Below, piece by piece: positions 46,332-55,393 of a stretch of DNA of 64,000 bases. Source of the stretch: Methylacidiphilales bacterium (GTDB lineage Bacteria; Verrucomicrobiota; Verrucomicrobiia; Methylacidiphilales; UBA1321). The first letter of the stretch is position 1, and the number at the start of each line of letters is the position of its first letter. A model generated the notes under the pieces. That model saw only the letters and a program-made list of their open reading frames with translations, was not told the DNA's origin and ran no database searches. The stretch spans positions 62,001 through 126,000 of the forward strand of contig JAMFSY010000114.1 in the NCBI GenBank assembly GCA_026225555.1, written 5' to 3'. A program made the position numbers and the translations under genes.

Positions 46332-48626
46332 ATGATGGATTTCTTAAAGCGATTCTTTTCTAGTGACGGTTTCATGCCGCATGGCATGTGTTACGAGTGG
46401 AACCCATCTGTCATTTGGCTTCATGTTATTTCGGATGGATTGATCGCCTTGGCGTACTACTCGATTCCGCTGACGCTCTTCTACTTTGTTCGCAATCGGC
46501 GCGATTTTCAGTTCGGATGGATCTTTCTCTGCTTTGCCATTTTCATCCTGGCGTGCGGAACGACGCACGTTTTGGAAATCTGGAATATCTGGCATCCCAC
46601 CTATTGGCTCTCGGGCGGGGTTAAGGCGGTCACGGCATTTTCATCGGTGGTTACGGCCGTCTTGCTCGTGCGGCTGGTTCCCGAGGTGCTGGCCATGCCC
46701 ACCGCCAGCGCTTTGCGACTGATCCGGGAGCAGTCGGAAAAGGAAACGGTAGAGCGGAGAAAGGTAGAGCGGAAATTTCGCGATCTTCTGGAAGCGGCGC
46801 CTGACGCCATCGTCATCGCGGATCGCCAGGGCGATATCGTGATCGTCAACGCCCAGACGGAGAAGCTTTTCGGTTATCCCCGAGAGGAACTCCTGGGGAA
46901 AAAAGTGGAGATGTTGGTGCCCGAACGCTTCCGGGGGCACCATTCGGAACACCGGGACGCCTTCTCTGCTCACCCCCGGACGCGGGCCATGGGGGCCGGC
47001 CTTGAGCTTTATGGATTGCGCAAGGACGGCACGGAGTTTCCGGTCGAGATCAGTCTCAGCCCGCTCGAGACCGAGGAGGGAATCCTCATTTCCAGCGCCA
47101 TTCGCGACATTACCGAACGGCAAAAGGCGGACCAGGGATTGCGCGAAAGCGAGGAACGTTATCGCCTGCTGGTGGAAAATATTCAGGACTACGCCATCTT
47201 CCGGCTTGATCCCAACGGTAACGTCGCCACCTGGAATTTGGGCGCGCAGCGGACCAAGGGCTACACCGCCGAAGAGATTTTAGGTCAACATTTCTCCCGT
47301 TTCTATCCCCCGGAAGATTTAAGTGACGGCAAGCCCGCTCAGGAACTTGCCATCGCTGCGACGCAAGGCCGGTTCGAGGTTGAGGGCTGGCGGCTACGCA
47401 AGGACGGTTCCCGCTTTTGGGCCAATGTGATCATCACGGCTCTTCATGATGATCAGGGGAAGCTTTGCGGATTTTCCAAAGTCTCGCGCGATATCAGCGA
47501 GCGCAAACGGGTGGAAACGGCGCTGCGCGACCAGGCCCAGATCATGGATTTGGTGAACGACTCGGTCATGCTGCGGGATCTCGAGGACAAGATCACCTAT
47601 TGGAACAAGGGCGCGCAACGGGTGTATGGCTGGACCCAGGAGGAAGTGCTGGGGCGCGTGACCCACGATTTGCTGAAGACAGTCTTTCCGCAGCCGCGGG
47701 ACGAGATTAAAGCCAAGTTGATGGAAGAGGGACATTGGGAGGGCGAGCTCTTCCATAGCCGGCGCGATGGAAGTTCTCTCATCGTCTCGAGTCGCTGGAC
47801 GTTGCAGGGGGACGCAACCGGACAATCGACCCGCATCGTTGAATTAAACTACGACATCACGGACCGGAAGCGTATCGAGCAGGCAATCCAGCAGAAGAAC
47901 GCCGAATTGCAAAGCGCGGCGGAAAGTAAAAATCGCTTTCTGGCCAATATGTCGCACGAACTGCGCACGCCGCTCAACGGGATCATCGGTTTTGCCGAGT
48001 TCCTGGTCGATGGCAAGCCGGGCGCCCTGAACGTGAAACAGCGGGATTACCTGGGAGACATCCTAAATAGCGGACGGCATCTCCTCCAGCTTATCAATGA
48101 CGTCCTCGATATCGCCAAAGTGGAGGCGGGAAAGATGGTGCTCAATTTGGAGACCTTCTCGCTACGCAAGGCTGTGGATGAGGTCTGCTCCGTGGCCAAG
48201 CCGCTGGTGGACAAGAAGGTCCTCCACGTTCAACTGGCAATCGCCCCGGAAATCGACAGCGTGACGCTCGACCAGCAAAAGTTCAAGCAGGTGCTTTATA
48301 ATCTGCTTTCCAACGCGATCAAATTCACCAACGACGGCGGGCGGATAGATATTGTCATCAGCCCGGTGGATGCGAAGCACTTTACGCTGGCCATCCGCGA
48401 CACCGGCATCGGCATCAAGCCGGAAAACCTGCAACGTCTCTTCCGGGAATTCGAGCAAATAGATTCGGGCGCGACGCGTCATTATCAAGGCACCGGCCTG
48501 GGACTGGCTTTGACCCGAAAGATTGCGGAACTCGTCGGAGGTCACGTTGCCGTCGAAAGCGATTTTGGGCGAGGCAGTACCTTCACAGTGACCCTGCCGT
48601 TGAACTTTCACCCGGAGGAAACATGA
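46332..48626 (+). CDS. ethylene-receptor-like (ETR1-type) sensor histidine kinase with three PAS domains
   Basis: This 764-residue kinase has an N-terminal three-helix membrane domain (residues about 19-115) resembling the plant ethylene-binding domain. [16 protein letters not shown] matches ETR1 helix 1, with its functional Asp at Asp35. [13 protein letters not shown] matches ETR1 helix 2, with copper ligands Cys75 and His79. [11 protein letters not shown] matches the end of helix 3. Three PAS domains (about 150-270, 280-395 and 400-525), HisKA His542 ([12 protein letters not shown]) and a complete ATPase domain follow. The start is ATG 46332 after GGAAAG; an upstream TTG frame lacks similarity. 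It leads an operon with a double receiver and two REC-kinases. Binding of ethylene with Cu(I) is predicted, not shown. Confidence 0.88.
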   Translation: MMDFLKRFFSSDGFMPHGMCYEWNPSVIWLHVISDGLIALAYYSIPLTLFYFVRNRRDFQFGWIFLCFAIFILACGTTHVLEIWNIWHPTYWLSGGVKAVTAFSSVVTAVLLVRLVPEVLAMPTASALRLIREQSEKETVERRKVERKFRDLLEAAPDAIVIADRQGDIVIVNAQTEKLFGYPREELLGKKVEMLVPERFRGHHSEHRDAFSAHPRTRAMGAGLELYGLRKDGTEFPVEISLSPLETEEGILISSAIRDITERQKADQGLRESEERYRLLVENIQDYAIFRLDPNGNVATWNLGAQRTKGYTAEEILGQHFSRFYPPEDLSDGKPAQELAIAATQGRFEVEGWRLRKDGSRFWANVIITALHDDQGKLCGFSKVSRDISERKRVETALRDQAQIMDLVNDSVMLRDLEDKITYWNKGAQRVYGWTQEEVLGRVTHDLLKTVFPQPRDEIKAKLMEEGHWEGELFHSRRDGSSLIVSSRWTLQGDATGQSTRIVELNYDITDRKRIEQAIQQKNAELQSAAESKNRFLANMSHELRTPLNGIIGFAEFLVDGKPGALNVKQRDYLGDILNSGRHLLQLINDVLDIAKVEAGKMVLNLETFSLRKAVDEVCSVAKPLVDKKVLHVQLAIAPEIDSVTLDQQKFKQVLYNLLSNAIKFTNDGGRIDIVISPVDAKHFTLAIRDTGIGIKPENLQRLFREFEQIDSGATRHYQGTGLGLALTRKIAELVGGHVAVESDFGRGSTFTVTLPLNFHPEET

Positions 48627-49402
48627 GCGCAGAACGCATTCTCGTGGTAGACGATAATCCCACCAATCTTAAGCTGATCTCCGATTTACTGGCCTTCGAG
48701 GGCTACGAGATCCTGCAAGCGATCGATGCCGAACAGGCACAGGAAATTGTCCGGCAAACTCCCCCGATTCTGATCCTCATGGATATTGCCCTGCCGGGGA
48801 TGGATGGGCTGGCCTTGACCCGTCTGCTGAAGGCCGATGAAAAGACCCGTTCCATCATTATTATTGCGCTCACCGCCTTTGCGATGAAGGGGGATGACCA
48901 AAAGGCTTTCGATGCCGGCTGCGATGGATACATCACGAAGCCGATCGACACCCGCCAACTTCCCGGTCAGGTGGCTGCTTATCTGCCGGCCGCCGTGCCC
49001 GTGGAAACGAAATCCAGAATCAGAATTCTCATTATCGAAGATCACGCCCCCCAGATGAAACTCGCCAGCCATATCCTGAGCAGCGATGGACATCAGGTTA
49101 GTTGCATCGGGGATGCCGAGCAGGCCTTCGCGGCAATCCGGAAGGAGAAGCCCGAGGTCATTCTCCTGGATTTGGTCCTTCCTGCCATGGATGGCCTGAC
49201 CCTGGCCCGGAGACTCAAGGCCAATCCGGAAACGAGGGACATTCCCATCGTGGCTGTGACCGGTTTTCCGGAACGTTTTCCCAAGGCCGATGCGCTGGCC
49301 GCCGGATGCGATGCCTACTTTCTCAAGCCAATTAATACGCGCGAGTTGCCGGTCCAACTGACCGATGCCGTTAAACGGGGTTCTCAAACACTTAGTTTAT
49401 AA
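48623..49402 (+). CDS. double-receiver response regulator (REC-REC)
   Basis: This 259-residue protein is two receiver domains in tandem without output: the first with [21 protein letters not shown] and ITKPID, the second with [21 protein letters not shown] and FLKPIN. It overlaps the ethylene-receptor-like kinase by 4 bases, and that kinase lacks its own receiver, so this is its probable phosphate acceptor. It may pass phosphate on to the REC-kinases downstream. Confidence 0.9.
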   Translation: MSAERILVVDDNPTNLKLISDLLAFEGYEILQAIDAEQAQEIVRQTPPILILMDIALPGMDGLALTRLLKADEKTRSIIIIALTAFAMKGDDQKAFDAGCDGYITKPIDTRQLPGQVAAYLPAAVPVETKSRIRILIIEDHAPQMKLASHILSSDGHQVSCIGDAEQAFAAIRKEKPEVILLDLVLPAMDGLTLARRLKANPETRDIPIVAVTGFPERFPKADALAAGCDAYFLKPINTRELPVQLTDAVKRGSQTLSL

Positions 49403-49414
49403 GGAGCTCTTTTG
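49401..49414 (+). promoter_or_regulatory. strong Shine-Dalgarno deciding a TTG start
   Basis: AAGGAG at 49401-49406 lies 5 bases before TTG 49412. The first conserved receiver strand (QILIVDD) begins at the second codon, and no ATG is near, so the next gene starts with TTG. Confidence 0.75.
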
Positions 49415-50701
49415 CAAATTCTCATTGTCGACGATACGCCGACCAACCTGAAGTTGCTGCGGGTGACCCTTGAGTCCGAGGGTTACGAGACTCTATCCGC
49501 GCGGGATGGCCAGGAGGCTTTGGAGATTTTAGAGCGCGAATCCGTCGATATCGTCATCTCCGATATCCTCATGCCCCGCATGGACGGTTATCGCCTGTGC
49601 TATGAGTTGCGGCGAAACGAGCGCCTGCATTGGATCCCGTTTATTTTCTATACCGCAACTTATACGTCGCCCGCGGATGAAAAGGTCGCCCTGGATTTTG
49701 GTGCGGATAAATTCATCTGCAAGCCCGCTTCGATGCGCGTCGTGATGGAAACCCTGCGGGAAGTAATGGCGGATGAAAAATATCGGCTGGCCCGGTTTTT
49801 CGAGCCGCCGCCAGCCCTGGAGGTGATGAAGGAATACAGCGAGCGCCTGGTGGCCAAGCTCGAGGAGAGAAATCTCGAACTGACCGCCCGCAATGAAAAA
49901 TTACAGGAGAGCGAAGGGAAGTATCGCGGCCTGATGGAGCAGATGAGCAGGTTGAACGAGGAACTGGAACAGCGGGTCCTCAAGCGCACGGAGCAACTCA
50001 CCGTGGCCAATCGGGAACTGGAGGCGTTCTCCTATTCCATCTCGCATGATTTGCGCGGACCCCTGCGCCATATCCTGGGATATGCCAGCCTATTGCAGGA
50101 GAAGGCGTCTCTTTTATCGGACGAAGTCAGCCAGGGTTATCTCGGAAACATTTCGCATTCCATCGCCCGAATGTCGGAATTAATCGATGATCTGCTCAAC
50201 TTCTCCCGGATCGGGCGCGCCGGAATGCAGATGATCACCGTGGACTTGGATCGAGTCATCGAGGATGCCCTGCAGGATTTGAACGATGAAACCAAGGGGC
50301 GCGATATTTCCTGGGAGATTGGGTCCCTGGGAGAGGTCCGAGGGGATCGCTCCATGTTGCGCCAGGTGCTGGTCAACCTGCTGGGCAATTCTCTCAAGTT
50401 CAGCCGGGGCTGTAAGAGGCCTGAAATCAAGGTTGGAGGCGCGCCGGGAAAGGCAGGTGAGAAAATTTTCTTCATCCGCGACAACGGCGTTGGATTTGAC
50501 ATGAGTCATGCGGACAAGCTTTTCGGCGTATTTCAGCGGCTCCATCCAAAGGAAGAATTTGAAGGAACGGGGATCGGCCTCGCCCACGCACAACGCATCG
50601 TCAACCGGCATGGGGGCCGGATCTGGGCAGAGGGAATTGTCGGCGGCGGAGCCACTTTTTATTTTTCACTGCCTCTGTCCGTTTCCGGTATGACGTCATG
50701 A
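49412..50701 (+). CDS. REC - histidine kinase (bacteriophytochrome-type kinase core)
   Basis: This 429-residue soluble protein has an N-terminal receiver ([25 protein letters not shown]), a long coiled coil (residues about 145-200) and a kinase core with His212 (SYSISHDLRGPLRHI), an N-box (LLGNSLKFS), DNGVGFD and GTGIGLAH. It starts with TTG, supported by AAGGAG. The receiver and the [15 protein letters not shown] linker are close to those of the next gene, so the pair arose by duplication. It probably responds to phosphorylation of its own receiver. Confidence 0.9.
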   Translation: MQILIVDDTPTNLKLLRVTLESEGYETLSARDGQEALEILERESVDIVISDILMPRMDGYRLCYELRRNERLHWIPFIFYTATYTSPADEKVALDFGADKFICKPASMRVVMETLREVMADEKYRLARFFEPPPALEVMKEYSERLVAKLEERNLELTARNEKLQESEGKYRGLMEQMSRLNEELEQRVLKRTEQLTVANRELEAFSYSISHDLRGPLRHILGYASLLQEKASLLSDEVSQGYLGNISHSIARMSELIDDLLNFSRIGRAGMQMITVDLDRVIEDALQDLNDETKGRDISWEIGSLGEVRGDRSMLRQVLVNLLGNSLKFSRGCKRPEIKVGGAPGKAGEKIFFIRDNGVGFDMSHADKLFGVFQRLHPKEEFEGTGIGLAHAQRIVNRHGGRIWAEGIVGGGATFYFSLPLSVSGMTS

Positions 50702-53079
50702 CCATTCTTATCGTCGATGATATTCCCATCAATCTCAGATTGCTGCGGGCGATGTTGGAAGCCGAAGATCACACAATAGTCGAGGCCGCTGACGGTATTG
50801 AGGCGCTGGCGGTTTTGGAGCGAGAAAACGTGGATGTCATCATCTCGGATATTCTTATGCCGCGGATGGACGGCTATCGTTTTTGCTATGAGGTGCGGGC
50901 GAGCAAACGCTTTGGCCACCTCCCGATTATTATCTATACTTCCAGCTATATCTCAGATGGAGACGAGAGGCTTGCGCTGGAAGTCGGGGCGGACAAATTC
51001 ATCCGCAAGCCCGCGCCGCTCAAGACGATTGTCGATGCCCTGGCCGAGGTGAAAGCTGGCAAGAGGCGCCCCCTGAGCCAGGCGAAGGAAGTGGGCGTGA
51101 TGAAGGAATACAGCGAAAGGCTGGTGGCCAAGCTGGAGGAAAAAAATACGGAACTCACCGTCCGTAATCGCGAATTACAAGCGAGCGAGGAGCAATTGCG
51201 CTGGAGAACGGCTCTCTTTGAGGCCCAGATGAACTGTGCCCTGGATGGGATTTTGATCGTCGATAACGAGGGAAAGAAAGTGCTCCAGAATCAGCGGATG
51301 AGGGACATGTGGAAGATCCCCCAGGAGTTCTCGGACGAAAGTGATGATTCCAGGCAACTCCAGTTCATTACCGGACGGACCTGCAATCCGGCGGAATTCG
51401 CCAGGCGGGTCTCCTATCTCTATGCCCATCCGAATGAAATCAGCCGCGATGAAATCGAGCTGCTTGATGGGAGGACCTTCGATCGTTACTCGGCCCCGGT
51501 TCGCGATACGCAGGGAGGCTATTACGGCAGGATCTGGATGTTTCGCGATGTGACCGAGGGCAAAAAGGCGATGGAGCAAATCGCCGAACATGCCGAGCTT
51601 TTGGATAAAACCCAGGAAGCCATTACGGTCTGCGATCTGGAGGGACGGATCCTTTTCTGGAACAAAGGAGCGGAGAGGATGTATGGCTGGACCCGCCAGG
51701 ATGCCACGGGGCGAATGGGCGACGAACTGATCCATAACGGCGATCCGCGGCATGAAGAGGGCTACCGCGCGGCCCTGACACAAAACGAATGGACCGGCGA
51801 AGTTCAATACAAGACCAAGGGCGGCCAGCAGTTGACCATCGAAGCGCGACTGACCCTGGTGAGAGACCGGGAGGGGCGCCCCAAATCGGTGCTCGCGATC
51901 AATACGGACATCACCGAGAAGAAAAAGATCGAGGCCCAGTTCATGCGCGCGCAGCGGATGGAGAGCATCGGTACTCTGGCCGGCGGCATCGCTCACGATC
52001 TGAACAACATTCTTGCCCCAATCATGATGGCCATTGATTTACTCAAGGACATGACCGACCGCGCGGACGCAAAAAGCATGCTGGAAGATATTGAAATCAG
52101 CGCCCGGCGAGGGGCGGATATCGTCCAGCAGGTCTTGTCCTTCGCCCGAGGTATGGATGGTCAGCGAATCGAGATTCAGCCGCAGCATCTGCTCAAGGAC
52201 ATCAATCACATTGTCAAAAATACCTTCCCGAAAGACATTCATCTCGAGCTCTCCATTCCCTCGTACACCTGGACGATTCTCGGCGATCCCACCCAGGTCC
52301 ATCAGTTGGTCTTGAATCTCTGCGTCAATGCCAGGGATGCGATGCCGAATGGAGGCAATCTGACCATCAAGGCCGAAAACTTTCTCTTCGACGAACAATA
52401 TGCGGCGATGAACCTGCAAGCGAAGGCCGGGCCCTACGTGATCATCTCCGTGACTGATTCCGGAACCGGAATTTCCCAGGATGTCATCGACAAGATCTTC
52501 GAGCCCTTTTTCACAACCAAAGAGGTGGGCAAAGGAACCGGTCTCGGTCTTTCAACCGCCATCGCCATTGTCAAAAGTCATCACGGATTTATCGACGTTT
52601 ACAGCGAACCAGGTACGGGAACGACCTTCAAGGTTTGCCTTCCCGCTCAACGAACGACGGCCGAATATTGCGAAGGGCCCGCTGAACCGGTGATCCTTCC
52701 CCGTGGCGATGGCGAGATGGTTCTGGTGGTTGACGATGAGCCGACCATTCTCACTGTTACCGGCCAGACGCTTCGCGCATTCGGCTATCGGGTCCTGACG
52801 GCGAGCAACGGGGCCGAAGCGGTTGCGGTTTACGCCCAACATCGCAACGAGATCGATGTCGTTCTTACGGATATGGCCATGCCGATCATGGACGGCCCCG
52901 CCACCATTCACGCTCTGCTCAATATCAATCCCTTAATCCGGATCATCGCGGCCAGCGGCCTCAATACCAATGCCAGCGTGGCCAAGGCCGCCGGCGCGGG
53001 GGTCGAACATTTTCTTCCGAAGCCCTACACCTCTGGAACTTTGCTGAAGGCGCTCCAGCTCATTCTGAATAAAGCTTAG
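50698..53079 (+). CDS. REC-PAS-PAS-histidine kinase-REC hybrid
   Basis: This 793-residue soluble kinase has a receiver (residues 1-120, [11 protein letters not shown]), the [15 protein letters not shown] coiled coil, two PAS domains (about 175-410), HisKA His433 ([13 protein letters not shown]), an ATPase domain and a C-terminal receiver ([12 protein letters not shown]). It overlaps the previous gene by 4 bases and ends the second plus-strand kinase operon. Its C-terminal two-thirds are paralogous to the kinase at 42.9-45.4 kb, while its N-terminus is paralogous to the preceding gene, so it looks like a mosaic of the two. Confidence 0.9.
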   Translation: MTILIVDDIPINLRLLRAMLEAEDHTIVEAADGIEALAVLERENVDVIISDILMPRMDGYRFCYEVRASKRFGHLPIIIYTSSYISDGDERLALEVGADKFIRKPAPLKTIVDALAEVKAGKRRPLSQAKEVGVMKEYSERLVAKLEEKNTELTVRNRELQASEEQLRWRTALFEAQMNCALDGILIVDNEGKKVLQNQRMRDMWKIPQEFSDESDDSRQLQFITGRTCNPAEFARRVSYLYAHPNEISRDEIELLDGRTFDRYSAPVRDTQGGYYGRIWMFRDVTEGKKAMEQIAEHAELLDKTQEAITVCDLEGRILFWNKGAERMYGWTRQDATGRMGDELIHNGDPRHEEGYRAALTQNEWTGEVQYKTKGGQQLTIEARLTLVRDREGRPKSVLAINTDITEKKKIEAQFMRAQRMESIGTLAGGIAHDLNNILAPIMMAIDLLKDMTDRADAKSMLEDIEISARRGADIVQQVLSFARGMDGQRIEIQPQHLLKDINHIVKNTFPKDIHLELSIPSYTWTILGDPTQVHQLVLNLCVNARDAMPNGGNLTIKAENFLFDEQYAAMNLQAKAGPYVIISVTDSGTGISQDVIDKIFEPFFTTKEVGKGTGLGLSTAIAIVKSHHGFIDVYSEPGTGTTFKVCLPAQRTTAEYCEGPAEPVILPRGDGEMVLVVDDEPTILTVTGQTLRAFGYRVLTASNGAEAVAVYAQHRNEIDVVLTDMAMPIMDGPATIHALLNINPLIRIIAASGLNTNASVAKAAGAGVEHFLPKPYTSGTLLKALQLILNKA

Positions 53080-53119
53080 GCGTACCCGTTCTTGGGGTTC
53101 CGGGAAGCGAGGCCTCCCT

Positions 53120-54667
53120 TCAAAAGAGTTGTTCCATGGCCGGATCTGAGACTTGGCGAGGGAGCCGATTACGCGGTGAAATGGTGACCGGATAATCTTC
53201 CCGATTGATGGAAGATGGCTGGCTCTTCTGCATGATCAAAGGAGGTGATTTGAGGGCGCCGATCAGGGCGGCTTTAGCATAGTGATTACTTCCCATCATC
53301 AGGGCGAGCTGGCTTACGGCCGAGACAAGTTCCTCATTCTCGCGTTGAATCTTGCCGGCCTCCTCGGCTTGTTCGCCGGACTTTGTGCTATGAGAATTCG
53401 TGAGATAGGCAATCTCCTTGAGCGCCTCATCCACCGACTTGATGCCTTCGCTTTGCTTGCAGCCCGTCTTGTTCAGATGGAGGATAAGACCATCCACCTC
53501 GCGAAATCCTGTGAGGATTTGGGTGAGATCGGATTGGAGCGCGCCGGAAGTTTGAATCATGGCCTCCAGATTGCTCATGACCTTGGTGTTGATTTGGACG
53601 CCGTCGTCGCTGCGTGTGATCGCGGTCTCGATCAGGGTGCTGGTCTCATTGGCCGCATCGGCGGAACGCTTGGCCAGATTGCGGACTTCATCAGCCACCA
53701 CCGCGAAGCCCAGGCCCGCCTCGCCCGCCCGGGCTGCTTCGACGGCGGCATTCAAGGCGAGGATATTGGTTTGGAAAGCGATTTCATCGATGGTCTTGAT
53801 GATCTTGGAAATCGCATTGCTGGATTGTTTGATTCCATCCATCGAGCGGGTCATTTCCTGTCCGGAAATTTTGACCACGTCCAAAATAGTCGTCAGTTTT
53901 TTCATCCCGTTTTCGCAGGTCTCCGCGGTCTTTCGGGAGACCATGATTTGCTCGCGAGCCTGATCGATGCAGACGGAGGAATCTTTGACCAATCCGGAAA
54001 TCTCCCCCATGGAAGCACAGGTCTTCTGAACTGAGGTGGCCTGCTTCGAGGCGTCGTGAGCCAGGGTTTCGGCGCTATAAATCAGCGAGCGAGAAGTTCC
54101 GCTGAGGCGATTGACGGTCTCGTCCAGACGATAAAGTGCCAGGTTGCCGCCAATCATGTAGTTGTAAAAGGCCCGCGCAATCATACAGGATGGAATGCTG
54201 GAAAGGACGACAAAGACGGCATGTTCCACCACAATCCAGATCGAAGCCTGGTAATTGAAAACACTCGACGGCAAGAGAAGAAAGAAAGCCAGATGATGAA
54301 GCGCGATGACCACCGCCGCCACGATGATGACCCGTGAATCGGCGAACACGGCCAAAAATGAGATCGAGGCGAAAATGTAGAAATGCATTTCGATCTGTCC
54401 CTTGCCCAAATGAATGAGCAGCGCGCCAAGACACTGGCTGGTGATACCGATGGAAAGCGCGCCGAGGAGACTCCCAGGCGCGCAAAAGTAGAGCAACGTG
54501 GGGCCGGCCAGGATGGCGGACCCGATCCAAAAGGCTTGAAAGTAGCTCGTGTCAAACAGCCACGCGACACCCATCAGCACGGGAATATGTGCCCAAAAGG
54601 CAATGAGAAAGATGCGGGTCATTCTCGAGAAATGTTTTTCTATTTCTAGTTTAATGCGGTCGTTCAT
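53120..54667 (-). CDS. methyl-accepting chemotaxis protein with polytopic membrane sensor
   Basis: This 515-residue receptor has about six membrane helices in its first 180 residues (including [20 protein letters not shown] and [14 protein letters not shown]) and no large periplasmic domain. A cytoplasmic signalling region follows with the classic tip sequence [20 protein letters not shown]. No HAMP domain is obvious. It likely senses a membrane-soluble or membrane-state cue. It is the last gene of the minus-strand block, 42 bases after the thioredoxin-like gene. Its partner CheA may be the one in this window or elsewhere. Confidence 0.9.
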   Translation of the reverse strand: MNDRIKLEIEKHFSRMTRIFLIAFWAHIPVLMGVAWLFDTSYFQAFWIGSAILAGPTLLYFCAPGSLLGALSIGITSQCLGALLIHLGKGQIEMHFYIFASISFLAVFADSRVIIVAAVVIALHHLAFFLLLPSSVFNYQASIWIVVEHAVFVVLSSIPSCMIARAFYNYMIGGNLALYRLDETVNRLSGTSRSLIYSAETLAHDASKQATSVQKTCASMGEISGLVKDSSVCIDQAREQIMVSRKTAETCENGMKKLTTILDVVKISGQEMTRSMDGIKQSSNAISKIIKTIDEIAFQTNILALNAAVEAARAGEAGLGFAVVADEVRNLAKRSADAANETSTLIETAITRSDDGVQINTKVMSNLEAMIQTSGALQSDLTQILTGFREVDGLILHLNKTGCKQSEGIKSVDEALKEIAYLTNSHSTKSGEQAEEAGKIQRENEELVSAVSQLALMMGSNHYAKAALIGALKSPPLIMQKSQPSSINREDYPVTISPRNRLPRQVSDPAMEQLF

Positions 54668-54708
54668 GGAGTTTGTCTTTCGATCGGGATGTTTTATTTA
54701 AGTGACCC

Positions 54709-55293
54709 CTATTTCAATCCAAGGGGGTCCATCTGATGTCTTAGTTTTTGGGTGATAAAGCATCCAAAAGCGGCCAGCGGTTTGGGAGATTGTCCGTTTT
54801 CCAGGGATGTCAGCATGACCAGGTCCTGAAAGGGCTCGCGTGGAGAATGGATCGGGCGTCCCAGATAGCCGCCGCTATAGACTAATTTTTCATGGGAATC
54901 ATAGATCAGCAGCCAAGGAGCTCCACCCGGACCGAACTTCGCTTCGGCATCGGACTCACTCAGGGATGTGACCTTCCATCCGGCCTGTTCCAGTTGAGCC
55001 GAGAGGGCGGGGTTATTTCCGATAATGATGACCTGCTCCCGGGCGGAAAGGGACGGATGGCGATTCTCCAGATAGACCGCCAAGTTGGCCGAGCAGGGGC
55101 AATCCGCCGCCAGAAGATGGACGACACTCCATTGATTTTCGGCGATCCCTGCAGGAGCTTTAAAGTTTCGATATCCCGGCAAGGGGGAGGCATGAATAAA
55201 AGAGAGGTAGCAGATCAATCCAGCGGCAAGAAATGCCCAACAGACAAAGATGCCCAGTTGGATCAGGTAGCAATAAAGTTGGGTGTTTTTCAT
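54709..55293 (-). CDS. membrane-anchored thioredoxin-fold protein with CPC motif
   Basis: This 194-residue protein has one N-terminal membrane helix (residues about 10-32), then a domain of thioredoxin-like pattern. A beta strand leads into LLAADCPCSANLAVYL (Cys65 and Cys67), and a GGAPWLLIYD segment stands where thioredoxins have the cis-proline. The motif is C-x-C, not the usual CxxC, so redox chemistry may differ. It lies between a hybrid kinase and an MCP gene on the same strand, which hints at a role in sensing. I cannot name the family. Confidence 0.65.
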   Translation of the reverse strand: MKNTQLYCYLIQLGIFVCWAFLAAGLICYLSFIHASPLPGYRNFKAPAGIAENQWSVVHLLAADCPCSANLAVYLENRHPSLSAREQVIIIGNNPALSAQLEQAGWKVTSLSESDAEAKFGPGGAPWLLIYDSHEKLVYSGGYLGRPIHSPREPFQDLVMLTSLENGQSPKPLAAFGCFITQKLRHQMDPLGLK

Positions 55294-55393
55294 TTCGGGG
55301 AGCGCCGAGTTTTTCCACTTCTCGGATTACTCTCATATCGGAATGAGGAGCTGGAATCTTAAGGCGGCTCGCCCAACTAAAAATTGGAGGCGC

